From Alisma plantago-aquatica (lineage: Eukaryota; Streptophyta; Magnoliopsida; Alismatales; Alismataceae): a DNA stretch of 64,000 nt. The translations under genes were made by a program, and so were the position numbers. Positions 1 to 10,361 of the stretch are shown one piece after another (position 1 is the first letter of the stretch; the number at the start of each line of letters is the position of its first letter). Under the pieces are notes generated by a model. It did not search any database. It saw nothing but the letters and a program-made list of their open reading frames with translations, and was not told the origin of the DNA. Location of the stretch: contig OY856411.1 in NCBI GenBank assembly GCA_963693085.1, positions 63,658,001 through 63,722,000 on the forward strand, read 5' to 3'.

Positions 1-109
1 ATTTTTTAGACATATTAGCAGTGTCAATTTTATTACCAAAACCACCATGATAGGTTGTTGTCAACTAACCATTGAGTTGATTTCTTTAAGACTGTTATTA
101 ATTTTGTAT

Positions 110-1121
110 TACATCTTACATGCAACAACAAATAGTTGCAATTATTAATGAATTTAGGTCAGATCCACATAAAAATAGAAAAAAGAAATAGTGCACAAGA
201 ATAGAAAATAAAAGAGTTAGGAACTTAAAACGAATCAGTTCAAAAAAATGAATGTGTTACTTAGAGAGATCAATGGCTCACAATCTCTATGGATGAGTGA
301 CATTATTCTAGTCGACTCGGTGACAAACCTGTAGCAGATTGTCATTTTACTCGAGCTTGATGACGATCAGTGTGCACTACTAGTACAACCCAGTGATCGC
401 AGATACCACCACCCAGATAGATCACACCTTTTGGGAGAGGATGGAAGAAGTCCCTTCTCATAAGAGAGGAACCTTTAGAAACAACTCGAGAATGAAGGCA
501 GTAGAGACGTCTCTCTAGAGTTCACAAAGTACAAGCATGAATGGTTTATGGATGAATGTTCAAGAGATGTATTTAACCCTAATGACCAGAGACTTATTTA
601 TAGCCCATCATTCTCTCAAATCCCATTCCCATTTATATGCAATCTCAGGATCACATGTACAAATCTCAGGATCACTCTTGTACATGTTGAGAAAAAGTCA
701 CTTGACAAATACTTTCCAATTAGGATTAATAAATCTATTTTGAAAAGAAATAATTAATTTAGTTGATAATTAATTATGTAGTTGTATTCTTGTGGAAATA
801 GAAGACAGAAAACAATTCCCACAACAACCCACAAGCTTGAGCCCGTGCCTGGCCTAGCCCGTTGAGGCCAGGTGTGGTGTGACACACGCGCATGTGTATT
901 AGGGTCACCATACCCACCAAAGAGGTGAACATACTCACCCATAGAGTCCTTAGACACTAGTGGCACATGTGATCCTATATATGAGTACCACAAAAGTTCT
1001 ACAAGTGAGAAATGTGGGACTAAATCTCTTCCCATTTGCACAACAGACAAAACTACATATCTTCTATGTACTAGCTGCACTACATTGGACTTTACCCATG
1101 CTAAATAAATGGCTAGTAGCC

Positions 1122-1124
<3 letters not shown>
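110..1124 (-). mobile_element. Ty1/copia-type LTR, minus orientation
   Basis: Read on the minus strand this stretch matches, block by block, the LTR at 8885-9969. Shared blocks include one near the start of the LTR (ATTTATTTAGCATG / ATTTATTTGGCATG), the phrase CACCTCTTTGGTGGGTATGG, and the tail TTGTTGCATGTAA. A TATA-like box (TATTTATAG on plus, TATAAATA on minus) lies at 595-602, at the equivalent place in both copies. The left limit is approximate because the two copies diverge after the shared tail. The expected TGTTAG start is lost in the (TA)n run at 1125. No internal region or primer binding site is visible on either side, so this is a solo or truncated LTR. Bases 1-109 beyond it show nothing I can name. 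Confidence 0.75.

Positions 1125-1182
<58 letters not shown>
1125..1182. repeat. (TA)n microsatellite
   Basis: An essentially pure TA run. It replaces the beginning of the copia LTR and abuts the inserted element at 1183. The ORFs that run through it only encode alternating Tyr-Ile and are not genes. Confidence 0.97.
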
Positions 1183-1185
<3 letters not shown>

Positions 1186-1509
1186 CCCATCGTTATTTCC
1201 CGAGCGGGTAGCTACCCGCCCACCCTTCCGACCACTTTTTTTGAAAAAAAAAATTCACAATTGCAGAGGAGCATTTTATCTAGCTCCCCAAAAAATTTCA
1301 TCCAAAAATAATATCATTTGAAAAAAACCCGTCCTTATATATATCTGCTGTATATTTTGTATAGAGTTACTCTTTTAGTCGTGTAGTTACTTTCTTATCA
1401 CCATAGTTGCTTTTTTGACAACAGAGTTACTTTTGTGGCTAGAAGAGTTACTTTTTTGGCTGCCGTGTAGCAAAATTCCAGGCTATCCGCACAGGCAATG
1501 AATTAACGC

Positions 1510-1511
<2 letters not shown>
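1183..1511. mobile_element. MITE-like element inserted in a (TA)n tract
   Basis: A 329-bp non-TA block starts GGGCCCATCG and ends TTAACGCCC, with long TA runs directly on both sides. The two ends are imperfect inverted repeats: the left reads TTCCCGAGCGGGTAGC and the right, reverse complemented, TTGCCTGTGCGGATAGC. The interior has several degenerate copies of a GAGTTACTTTT motif about 20-25 bp apart. Short non-coding elements that sit inside (TA)n repeats, with TA as the only possible duplication, are known in plants (the Micron type in rice). Membership of that family is inferred, not shown. Confidence 0.6.
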
Positions 1512-1573
<62 letters not shown>

Positions 1574-1636
1574 GTATATATACATATATATACATACATA
1601 CATACATATATACATACATACATATATATATATACG

Positions 1637-1669
<33 letters not shown>

Positions 1670-1676
1670 ATATATC
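1512..1676. repeat. Compound (TA)n / (GTAT)n microsatellite
   Basis: Pure TA repeat to about 1562, then alternating GTAT, ACAT and TA blocks. It is the right flank of the MITE-like element at 1183-1511. Confidence 0.95.
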
Positions 1677-1738
1677 TAGCAATATATATATCATCATGAA
1701 TATTGAGTTTGATGTCATGATATTAAGTATGTTATAAC

Positions 1739-1794
<56 letters not shown>
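1739..1794. repeat. (AAT)n microsatellite
   Basis: About 18 uninterrupted AAT trinucleotides. The poly-Leu ORF read from the minus strand is an artefact of this repeat. Confidence 0.97.
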
Positions 1795-1921
1795 CTAATC
1801 TTTGTGCTCAACACTACATGCACATTCCCATATGTATGCAGGTTTCGCTAAATCAGAGCCTAAACATGTCTAAAATCATATGTTTAATAAGTCTCAAATG
1901 TTAAAAGTGAACCATCCTAGT

Positions 1922-2391
1922 CAGGGGCATAGCCAAGGGGCTTCTGGGGCTTTAGCCCCCCACCCATTTAAATTCATATACATATATATATATTTATATA
2001 TATATATTTATATATATATATATATATGTCAATTATAATATATGTAATTTAGAGAATAAAATAGATAATAAATAAAATATGTGTATGTAGCTTGTACATA
2101 AATTGGTGGTAGCAAGAGTGGTATGTCCCTTGAGCTTTGTATGAGAGGACCTGAGTTTGATACTACCATATTTTCATTCTAATGTTTTATTCTATTAGGG
2201 TCATAACCATTATATTGCTTATGTGTCTCATGTTCACATAGTTTCTTGATAGTATAGATGATTTACTTCCATTGTTGCATCTTTGTTGACTTGAGTTTGA
2301 TTCTCAGTGACTGCAATTTTTGTCCCCTCCATAAAATAGAGCATCTAGCTCGATCTCAACCCCCCGCTATGATTGTCTGGATCCGCCACTA
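1922..2391. mobile_element. Non-autonomous hAT-type element (470 bp) with 8-bp target duplication
   Basis: The left end is CAGGGGCATAGCCAAGG and the right end, reverse complemented, is TAGTGGCGGATCCAGAC, an imperfect terminal inverted repeat. Identical 8-bp direct repeats ATCCTAGT lie at 1914-1921 and 2392-2399, the duplication length expected of hAT transposases. CAGGGGC-type ends are common among plant hAT elements. The interior holds AT microsatellite and a stretch (about 2104-2168) resembling a tRNA-type promoter, with a TAGCAAGAGTGG block and a later GAGTTTGATAC block. No coding capacity, so mobility would depend on a transposase elsewhere. Confidence 0.82.
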
Positions 2392-2399
2392 ATCCTAGT

Positions 2400-3404
2400 C
2401 AATTCAATTTGATTTATTTTGTTTCATGATGTGATCATTAAAAAGGCATGCAAGATTACCCTGTGCGCATGCGGGTTACCTATTTGGTACTGTGATCGAC
2501 TTGGTTAGGGTTAATATAAATTTTGAAAGATCCACATGTGTGTCTTCCCTTAGGGTTGCATCTAGCCACCTCTAGTTGGCTAGCGTGTAGCCTTGGTGGG
2601 AAGCACACCAAAGATAGAGTTAGGGTTCAAAGGAAATGAGATCAAGGAGAGATAACAACTTACCAAGGTCAATGATCACCAAGGAACACCACAAGGGATA
2701 TGATCAAGCCCTAAAGCACCACATGCAAAGGTGATAGGCCACCAAAGCTCCAAGATCAACACCTTCTCTTGCTCTACCAAGCTCCATGCCAAATAGGAGC
2801 AAGAAGAGAGGAAGAAGAGGGTGAAATGGGATACTTGCATGTGAAAGGAAGAGCATATATACTCAAGGGTAGGAGGGAGGTAAAGATCATGAGGTGTCAA
2901 GATATGAGAGCACTAAAAGGACACATTCCCCTTAAAGCCATGACCATGCAAGCACTCTAGACATGCTAGAAACAAAGGGTGATAAAAACTAGGTAGTGTA
3001 GCGACCACTTAGGTCCACTACACCCTTTGGTCAAAGCAAACCAGGGTTGAACATAGTAGTGAATGCTACACTATGTCACCCAACAACAAGTGACACACAT
3101 CTCAACACAAGGAAATCCTAGTGACCTCAACCAAGGCCAAGACACCTACGTCACTACAAATACTTCCAAAGAAAGGTGTGTCGGTCGAATCTCTCTAAGA
3201 AGACACAACACCAAGGTCTCTCCACTCAAGAAACTCAACATGGTCGACACCACCACCCATGAAAAACCATGAAAACCCTAAATCAATACACATGATGCCA
3301 CCTTGTCATCCAAGGTCCAACAAGGTGCCCTTATGCATCATTCTCTCTCTCATGATGCAAGGAACAAAGGGCACAACCTACATGTAACAAGTTGCAAGAT
3401 AAAC
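2400..3404 (-). mobile_element. Probable gypsy-type LTR remnant, part 1 (host of the solo LTR)
   Basis: Sequence with no gene, continuing at 8418-8626 on the other side of the solo LTR. Purine-rich AAGGAGAGA / AAGAAGAGG blocks and a TATATAC stretch resemble the LTR leader regions seen elsewhere in the window. The link to an LTR rests mainly on the far flank: on minus it begins TGTAAGACCCCTGACC at 8626, close to TGTAACATCCCTGACC, the start of the solo LTR. The far left limit is uncertain. Confidence 0.4.
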
Positions 3405-4633
3405 TGTGACGACCGTCTCACGAAAATAAGATTAACTAATGCGGAAGCGTTCATCAAGCAGTGGATTAGCGAAAATCACTAAAAATTAAAACTTTTTGCA
3501 AAGAGATCCATTCACAGGAAAACCCCTTTCATTCAGAACCAAAGTAAAGCTTTACATCCTGGTTCATATATATACATCTCATGTACTTTTGCTTCTCGAG
3601 GAATGCAAACATTAACTACTCTATCTTAACTATACACAGGTAGTATAAAACCCTCGAGGCATTAAGCCAAAATCTCGAAATCACTAACTACTACTCCGAG
3701 GACCTGAGAGTACAGAGACGACACATAGGACTTTATATACATCTGAACATGACATGACAGCCAATGTCTCCACCTGAGACTTCACTGCTGTCCCTGCTGC
3801 TGCTGTTGTTGTCCTTCACCTCCTGAAGGATTCCTGTCTCTTCGTCCGCGTCCACCTAAAAATGTGGTTCCCACGGGGGTGAGACAATTATAAAAATTGC
3901 CCCAGCGAGAGATATAACTCTCCACCAGAAACATTATTATTGTAACTTAAGAAGATAAATATGAATAGAGAAATCATATTTAATTGACAGCAGGTAAATG
4001 TCTAACAGTTTAGAACATCATTCTATGTTAGAAGCATTACAGTTAAAATAGAATCAACATATCATTTATCCTTTAAGGAATATGAAGAACATGTACAACA
4101 TCTATTCAAACTACAAAATCATTATCACTGCATTAACGTTCTTCAGGCTTAGATCATATAACTAAAGCCTGGCATTATCGTTGTGGAGTCATGGCCCGTA
4201 GCCACACTCTTTTCACAAGGTGTTGGGATCTCAATCCCTTATTTCAACACTGGGAATTCTCATCCCTTCACAATTTCCATGCACTAACATGTGATTCTGG
4301 GTAATTAAACCCTTAGCTCATCACCTGAGCATTGTTACCACATTCTCCAGCAATTAACACCTTTAGGTCATCTGACTAAGATAAGCATGATACTTGTTAT
4401 ACAAGCATCCATCATGGCACTTGAGGCCCATCAACTCTCTTGCTACCTCTTACCGGGCACAAGGTATATTATGGCACACAAGGCCCAATAAACAAATTCA
4501 AACTAATAACACATCATAGCTCATACCTAGATATGCTCATCATCTCATGATACCTGCATGGTTAGCACATATGATAGCAGCACATCAATTATCTATCATC
4601 ACCATGCAAAAACAATATATTAATAATTCAAGG

Positions 4634-4747
4634 GTATTACCCTTAATCCTTTACCAGGATTAGGATTTCCATCACACATCTCATGTATCAGTATTACCCT
4701 TAATCCTTTACTAGGATTAGGATTTCCATCACAAATCTCATGTATCA
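4634..4747. repeat. 57-bp tandem duplication inside the solo LTR
   Basis: Two adjacent copies beginning GTATTACCCTTAATCC at 4634 and 4691, differing at only a couple of positions. Confidence 0.9.
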
Positions 4748-4839
4748 TATTCAAGTATGAATTCTATTCTTTTATTAGGGAATTATGGTTTCACATACCA
4801 TTTCCCTCCATTAGAATAGGGATTGCATATAGCATCACC

Positions 4840-5060
4840 CTTCATTAGGGTTTCATATCACATTGCCCATAATTAGGGTTTACTAATCATTCCCAATTAG
4901 GGTTTCTCATAAAATCACCCTCAATTAGGGCTTCACATGGATACACCTTCAATTAGGGTTTCACATGGATACACCCTTAACTAGGGTTTGAGTTCAATAA
5001 CCCTGTCAATTAGGGTTTATGTTCATGTTTAGGGTTTCATGATCTCTTTGCTTAAGGATC
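4840..5060. repeat. Dispersed AATTAGGGTTT motifs
   Basis: At least eight copies of (A)ATTAGGGTTT or close variants, spaced about 20-35 bp apart with CA-rich spacers, and further copies onward to about 5760. The core overlaps the plant telomere unit TTTAGGG, but the copies are interspersed rather than head-to-tail, so this is an internal LTR repeat and not a telomere. Confidence 0.75.
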
Positions 5061-5844
5061 ATAACCCTTAATCACCACATGACTCATATTCATGTATGAA
5101 TTCATGCTATCAACTTATTAACTTGATTAGGTCATATCAACTCTTTAGTCGTGTACATACAACTATGATTAACATAGTGTATCAAGTCATTGATCCTATA
5201 AGCAATTAGGGATTCATCCCTTAATTGACACTTAATCACTTAGGTACTATTAGGATTTCAACCTCTATACTTTCATTGATTGTCATTACTAATCATCATT
5301 GGATCAATAGTACATTCATCATCACATTGGACCTCCATTACGTAAGGTATCGAAATGAATTAGGGTTTACTATTCATCCTAATTAGTGATTTCACATGTA
5401 GGCAACCTCTTAATAAGGTTATACATGAAATCGGCCTCAATTAGGGTTTACATCATGTATTGGATCCATGCATTTGTTATGCATTAATGACTAGTACCAT
5501 TAAAGGTATCTCCCACCTAATCACATTAGGTTTTCAAAAAGGTTTGATCCATTGGACCTTCAATGACATAAGGTATCCAATTGAATTAGGGTTTTCAATG
5601 TTGATTCCTTCAATCATTGAATTCATGGAACCAATCATCAATTGGACCTATACTCATACTTCAATTGAGTTTAATAGGTCAACCTTAAACTGATTTGACC
5701 CTCAATTGACCCTCAATTGATCATCAATTAGGGTTTGATTCAATTGAATTAGGGTTTGGAATCGAAGATCCAACAACACTCATCAATGCAAGATTGGTTA
5801 CGTTGAAACTATTGAACCATTATCCAAATTGGGTATGACCTGAC

Positions 5845-6985
5845 CCCAAACGGTCTTGAGGTCGTTTGGATGACCTCCAAACGGTCTTGAGACCGTTTGC
5901 CCATCATATCACTCAAATCCAAGCCATCCAATTAAGGTTTGGATCATTGGATTGATCACCAAATCAGCATTGCATTGTATAACAGCTTGGTACCTTTAGA
6001 CCTTTAAACACCTAACCATACTCAACCCTAGACCTCCAAACGGTCTTGGGTGACCACCAAACGGTCTTGAGACCATTTGGATGAGCTCCAAACGGTATTG
6101 AGACCGTTTGGCCCATCCAACCTTTGGATTCTAGTGAAAAATCATCATGGATTGGTCTATCGAGTTGATCAACAAATCAGCACTACATTGCAATATGATT
6201 AGTACCTTTGGACCTTCAATTGGTCAAATATACTTGACCCCAGACCTCCAAACGGTCTTGGGGTGATCCCCAAACGGTCTTGAGACCGTTTGGGTGATCC
6301 CCAAACGGTCTTGAAACCGTTTGGGCTAATCAACCCAAAATCTCTAATTAACTCATTGGAATTTCAGCACTGATTTCAATTAGGGTTTTCCCAATTGATT
6401 AGCCTTCAAATCATGACTCGTTTGGAATTAATCCATAAAATTTGGTGAGTCATTAACCAACATCATTCGGAACAGTAATATCATACGGTCAACGCTTAGT
6501 CAACCATTTTATACGGTCTTGAGACCGTTTTCCCAAAAAGTTCAATTAAATCAGATTGAAAATCAGCACTTAATCCAATTAGGTTTCCCTAATTGATTAG
6601 GCTTCAACTCACGATTCCTTTGGAGTTAATCCCTCAAATTTGGAGGGTTATTAATAAACATAATTATGAACAGGAATCCCATACGGTCAACGCTTGGTCA
6701 ACCATATCAAACGGTCTTGAAACCGTTTTCTCAACCAGGTCAAGTTAATCAGGTTGAAAATCAGCACATAATTCAATCTGATTGACTAATTGATTGGCCT
6801 TCAACTCTCGATTCTTTTGGAGTTAATCCCTCCAATTTGGAGGGTTATCAGCCTACATAATTAGGAACAAAATTCCCAAACGGTCAATGCTTGGTCAACC
6901 ATCTCAAATGGTCTTGAAACCGTTTGCTCCCAAACGGTTTCAAACCGTTTGCCCTTAAACGGTTTGCTGAAACCGCATAGCCAAT
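5845..6985. repeat. Cluster of short palindromes (CAAACGGTCT/AGACCGTTTG)
   Basis: About ten copies of a short palindrome built from the half-sites CAAACGGTCT and AGACCGTTTG around a central TG-A, near 5850, 5878, 6032, 6056, 6087, 6247, 6270, 6300, 6512, 6710 and 6905. Each could fold as a stem of about 10 bp, and some copies are only half-sites. Spacers such as GGATGACCTC and GGGTGATCCC are also partly repeated. The cluster lies within the solo LTR. Confidence 0.85.
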
Positions 6986-8417
6986 CAAATTAAAACGATT
7001 TGGAGTAGATATCAAAACGGTTTTTCTTGGTAATTTTCTTTGGATAAGCATCTAGGATGATGTCATCATCCCCTTCCTTCGAACGACCAAGAACAGAAAC
7101 CGTTCTTGATGGAAATTGCAGCAAAGAAACAAGAGTGTATCAAATTGAAGAAATCAATCAACAAAGCATAGAGAATTGATGCAATAGCAATGTTTAAGGG
7201 TTTGAGTTATAAAACCCGCCTCCAATTGAGCTCCAAAGCTCCAAGATCACGTCATTAATGGTGGATGAATCTCTAGCAACTCCCCCTAGGCTCGTCCTCA
7301 AGCTTTTGATTGCAAAAGTTGGCTAGTGTTGAAGAGGAGATCGAAATAAGAAGGAATCCATAATTTATTTTCGATTTCCTCCATGAAATCAAGGAGAACG
7401 AAGGTCAAGAGCTTACCAACAGGTAGGGATTCGTCCTCCTGCTCCTCTCTAGCTCCTTGGTCGGTTTTGCAAGAAAAGGAAAGAAGAAAATCCGAAATAG
7501 CCTTTCATTTGGCTTGAAAAAGGCACTTTTATAAGGAAATTGATGAGAGAGAAAATGCATTATTAAAATGCATTAAATTCCAAAAATATGGCCGCCTCTT
7601 CCCCCTCAAATCCCTTAAGGACGAGGCACCTTCCTTTGCCTTTAATTCTCCTTCATTATCCTTAATTTAAAGAAAAGCAAATTAAGCACCTTAATGCTTA
7701 TTATATTAATATCCATATGTGAGTGGGTTTTCTTTTTCTTATAATAAGGTGAGTGGAATTTCACCTACTTAGGATATTTTCATTCCTTATCTTGGAAAAG
7801 GAACGTCCATACTTATTCAAAATCAACCCAAAACATTTTGGTTGAAATCCCTTCAATTATTTTTATTCATTTTTGCCCTAAATCAAATTTGGGTTTTCAA
7901 TTAGGCATTAATCTTGATTATTTTAATATCAAGATTCTCTCTCCTCCAACTTAATTCAAAAGAGGCACCCCTCTCACTTTCTTTGCTCTACATGATGCCA
8001 AGAAACATTAGGGACCTTATTGAAGTGGTAATTTGCATATTGAACCCTAGGTTTTGGGTAAATTGCACTTTTCACCAAAACTAGGTTTTAATGCACAACA
8101 TTACTTTACAAGCTTAATCTTGGTTCCCAAGCTTGTGGAAACCATACCACTACATCACATTCATTATTATGATGTCTTAACATCAGAGGAACATCTTATC
8201 ATGCAACATTTGCAAGTTAACCCCTCGACTTGGGTAATTTGCACTTTAGTCCAAAATAAGCAAACATTGCTTCAACATTACTCAAACAGGACCAAAATTG
8301 AAACATAAGTTTCTTATGAGGCCTAATTACTTTTCCCAAGATAAGATTGAGAATCTACTTAACCTTATTAGGCAAAACATCTAGGGTGAAATCATAACCC
8401 AGGTCAGGGATGTTACA

Positions 8418-8626
8418 TAAACCCTCAATAAGGGTAAATTACAACTTGGTCCAAAACAAGCAAACATATAACATAGCTAGCTCAAACATCAACCAAACTA
8501 GACCAAACTAAAAAAATAAGCATGTCACATGTTATTAAGGTGCATCACATGATTAGATTAAAGTTTAAGCATCTTATTAAGCAAAGAGACAAAGAACAAG
8601 AACCAATCTAGGTCAGGGGTCTTACA
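8418..8626 (-). mobile_element. Probable gypsy-type LTR remnant, part 2
   Basis: Continuation of the interrupted host LTR. On minus it starts TGTAAGACCCCTGACC at 8626 and contains TTTGCTTGTTTTGGACCAAG followed by AATTTACCC. The same motif pair occurs twice more, in altered form, just inside the solo LTR (near 8250 and 8070), so host and guest LTR belong to related families. Confidence 0.55.
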
Positions 8627-8884
8627 TTTGATATCAGTCATGATATATTATTTGGATGCATGGCCTTTAATGTGTCATATTTCTTTTTTGCCATGTCTTT
8701 ATGGTGTTGTTACCAACTGATACTCTTGCACCCAGGGTTTAGGTTAAAGACTTTTGTTCAGCTAGCTCCTACAAGGGTCAAAGTTGGATATCTCAAGTTG
8801 ATTCAAACCGAAAGGTATTTGCTAAAAGCACAATATGGATAACTAAATGGTAGATCACACTGCACATTGGACTTTATGGGGGAT
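8627..8884 (+). mobile_element. Copia element 3' internal tail with polypurine tract
   Basis: Ends in the purine run ATGGGGGA (8876-8883) directly before the LTR start TGTTAG at 8885. This is the arrangement of a polypurine tract before a copia 3' LTR. The rest of the interval shows no readable pol sequence. Confidence 0.5.
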
Positions 8885-9969
8885 TGTTAGATATATAGGG
8901 TTGCTGGCCATTTATTTGGCATGCTAAGCCCAATGTAGTACATCTAATACATAGAGGAAATGTAGTTTTGTGTCTTGTGCAAATGAGAAGAGCTTTAGTC
9001 CCACATTGCTCACCCCTAGAACTATTTTGGTCCTTATATGTAGGATCACATGTGACACTAGTACCCAAAGGGCTCTAGGGGGGAGTATGCTCACCTCTTT
9101 GGTGGGTATGGCGATCACAACACACACACATTCATGTGTAAGAGCACCATACCCCGTCTAGCCTCACCTCACCTTGTCTGGCTGGGCCATGCACATGCTT
9201 GTGGGTTGGGGTTGGGGGAATTGTATTACATCTTCCGTCTTCTTTTTGCACAAGGATACAACTACATAAGTAATTATTACTTTAATTAATTAATTCTTTC
9301 CTAAACATATTTATTCCACAAAGTGTTTGCCTTGTATTTTTTCCACAATGTGTACAAGAGCGATCATTTGATCGTGTCTTAATGGGGAATAGGATTTGGG
9401 AGTGTGAAGGGCTATAAATAAGTCTCTAGTCATTAGTGTCAAACACAACTTTTGAACATATAACCATCAGTCTTTTGTGCATGTACTTTGCAAACTTCAG
9501 AGAGTTCTCTATCACCTTAATTCCCGAGTTGTTTTTGGAGATTCCTCTCCTGTAAGAAGTGATTTCTTCCCACTCCCTAAAGCTATGATCTGTCCAGGTG
9601 GTGGTACCTGCGATCACTAACTACATTGGTGGTGCACGTTGATTGCCGTCAAGTACGAGTAAGATGACAACCTGCTATAGGTTTGTGACCACGTCGACTA
9701 GAAGAAGGTTGTTCATCCTTTAGGATTGCGAGCTACTAATTTCTTTAAGTAACCTCTCTCCTATCAAAGTTCTATTCAAAAACCTCATACGGGAACTTGT
9801 ATATAGAAGGATTTCCCATTCATTTTTCAATGAACAATCTGGTATGAGTTCATAACTCTTTGATTTTTGTTCTTGTGAATTATTTCTTCTTTGTGTTTGT
9901 TATATGGATCTGGCCTTAATTAGTTAATATTTATAATTTTTTTGTTGCATGTAACAATGTAATACAACA
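8885..9969 (+). mobile_element. Ty1/copia 3' LTR, plus orientation
   Basis: Starts TGTTAGATATATAGGG after a polypurine tract and ends near TGTAATACAACA. A TATA box TATAAATA sits at 9413-9420, placing the likely transcript start inside the LTR. It matches the minus-strand LTR at 110-1124 along nearly its whole length, so the two form an inverted pair about 7.8 kb apart. The rest of the element is absent. Confidence 0.8.
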
Positions 9970-10305
9970 CTAAAAACATAGACACACACATATATAGGTC
10001 ATATATTCTTTATATGAGTCACGTCATAGACTCTAGTTACCTATGGATTCATTTTTATAACAAGAAGGTACCAACTTATAGTGAGATGACCAAACATATT
10101 ATACAAAGACTTGTTTTGTGAACATTGCATCAATTTTATATTGTGTCCTATAAAATAGTAAAAATGGCATTCGGTGGATAAAGAATATTTGCCCCAAACT
10201 GTAACCCTGAGTGAATTTTGCAAATTGTAACTAGAAAGCTCAGATTGTAACTAGAATCACAAGATAACCAATTTGTACTACCCAACTGGTAACAAATACA
10301 TCCAT

Positions 10306-10361
<56 letters not shown>

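Larger units (their letters stand above)
3405..8417 (-). mobile_element. 5.0-kb solo LTR, gypsy-type, with TAAAC target duplication
   Basis: On minus it begins TGTAACATCCCTGACC (8417 downward) and ends GACGGTCGTCACA at 3405, so both ends obey the TG...CA rule. Identical 5-bp repeats TAAAC flank it (3400-3404 and 8418-8422), the duplication size of LTR-element integrases. No primer binding site, polypurine tract or gag-pol is attached, so it is what remains after recombination between the two LTRs of one element. The TGTAACA(T/C)CCCTGACC-like start is typical of plant Ty3/gypsy LTRs; clade unknown. Inside are a 57-bp tandem duplication, an AATTAGGGTTT-rich block and a palindrome cluster (separate entries). 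No ORF of note. Confidence 0.85.

Noticed and set aside
2104..2168. A true tRNA gene
   Set aside because: The A-box-like word is reasonable, but the B box and T-arm do not pair correctly, so no cloverleaf forms.
4840..5060. Interstitial telomere
   Set aside because: The TTAGGG words are dispersed with variable spacers, not a head-to-tail TTTAGGG array.
5845..6985. CRISPR-like array
   Set aside because: Repeats are palindromes with uneven spacing, partial copies and related spacers, inside a plant LTR; no cas genes and a eukaryotic setting.
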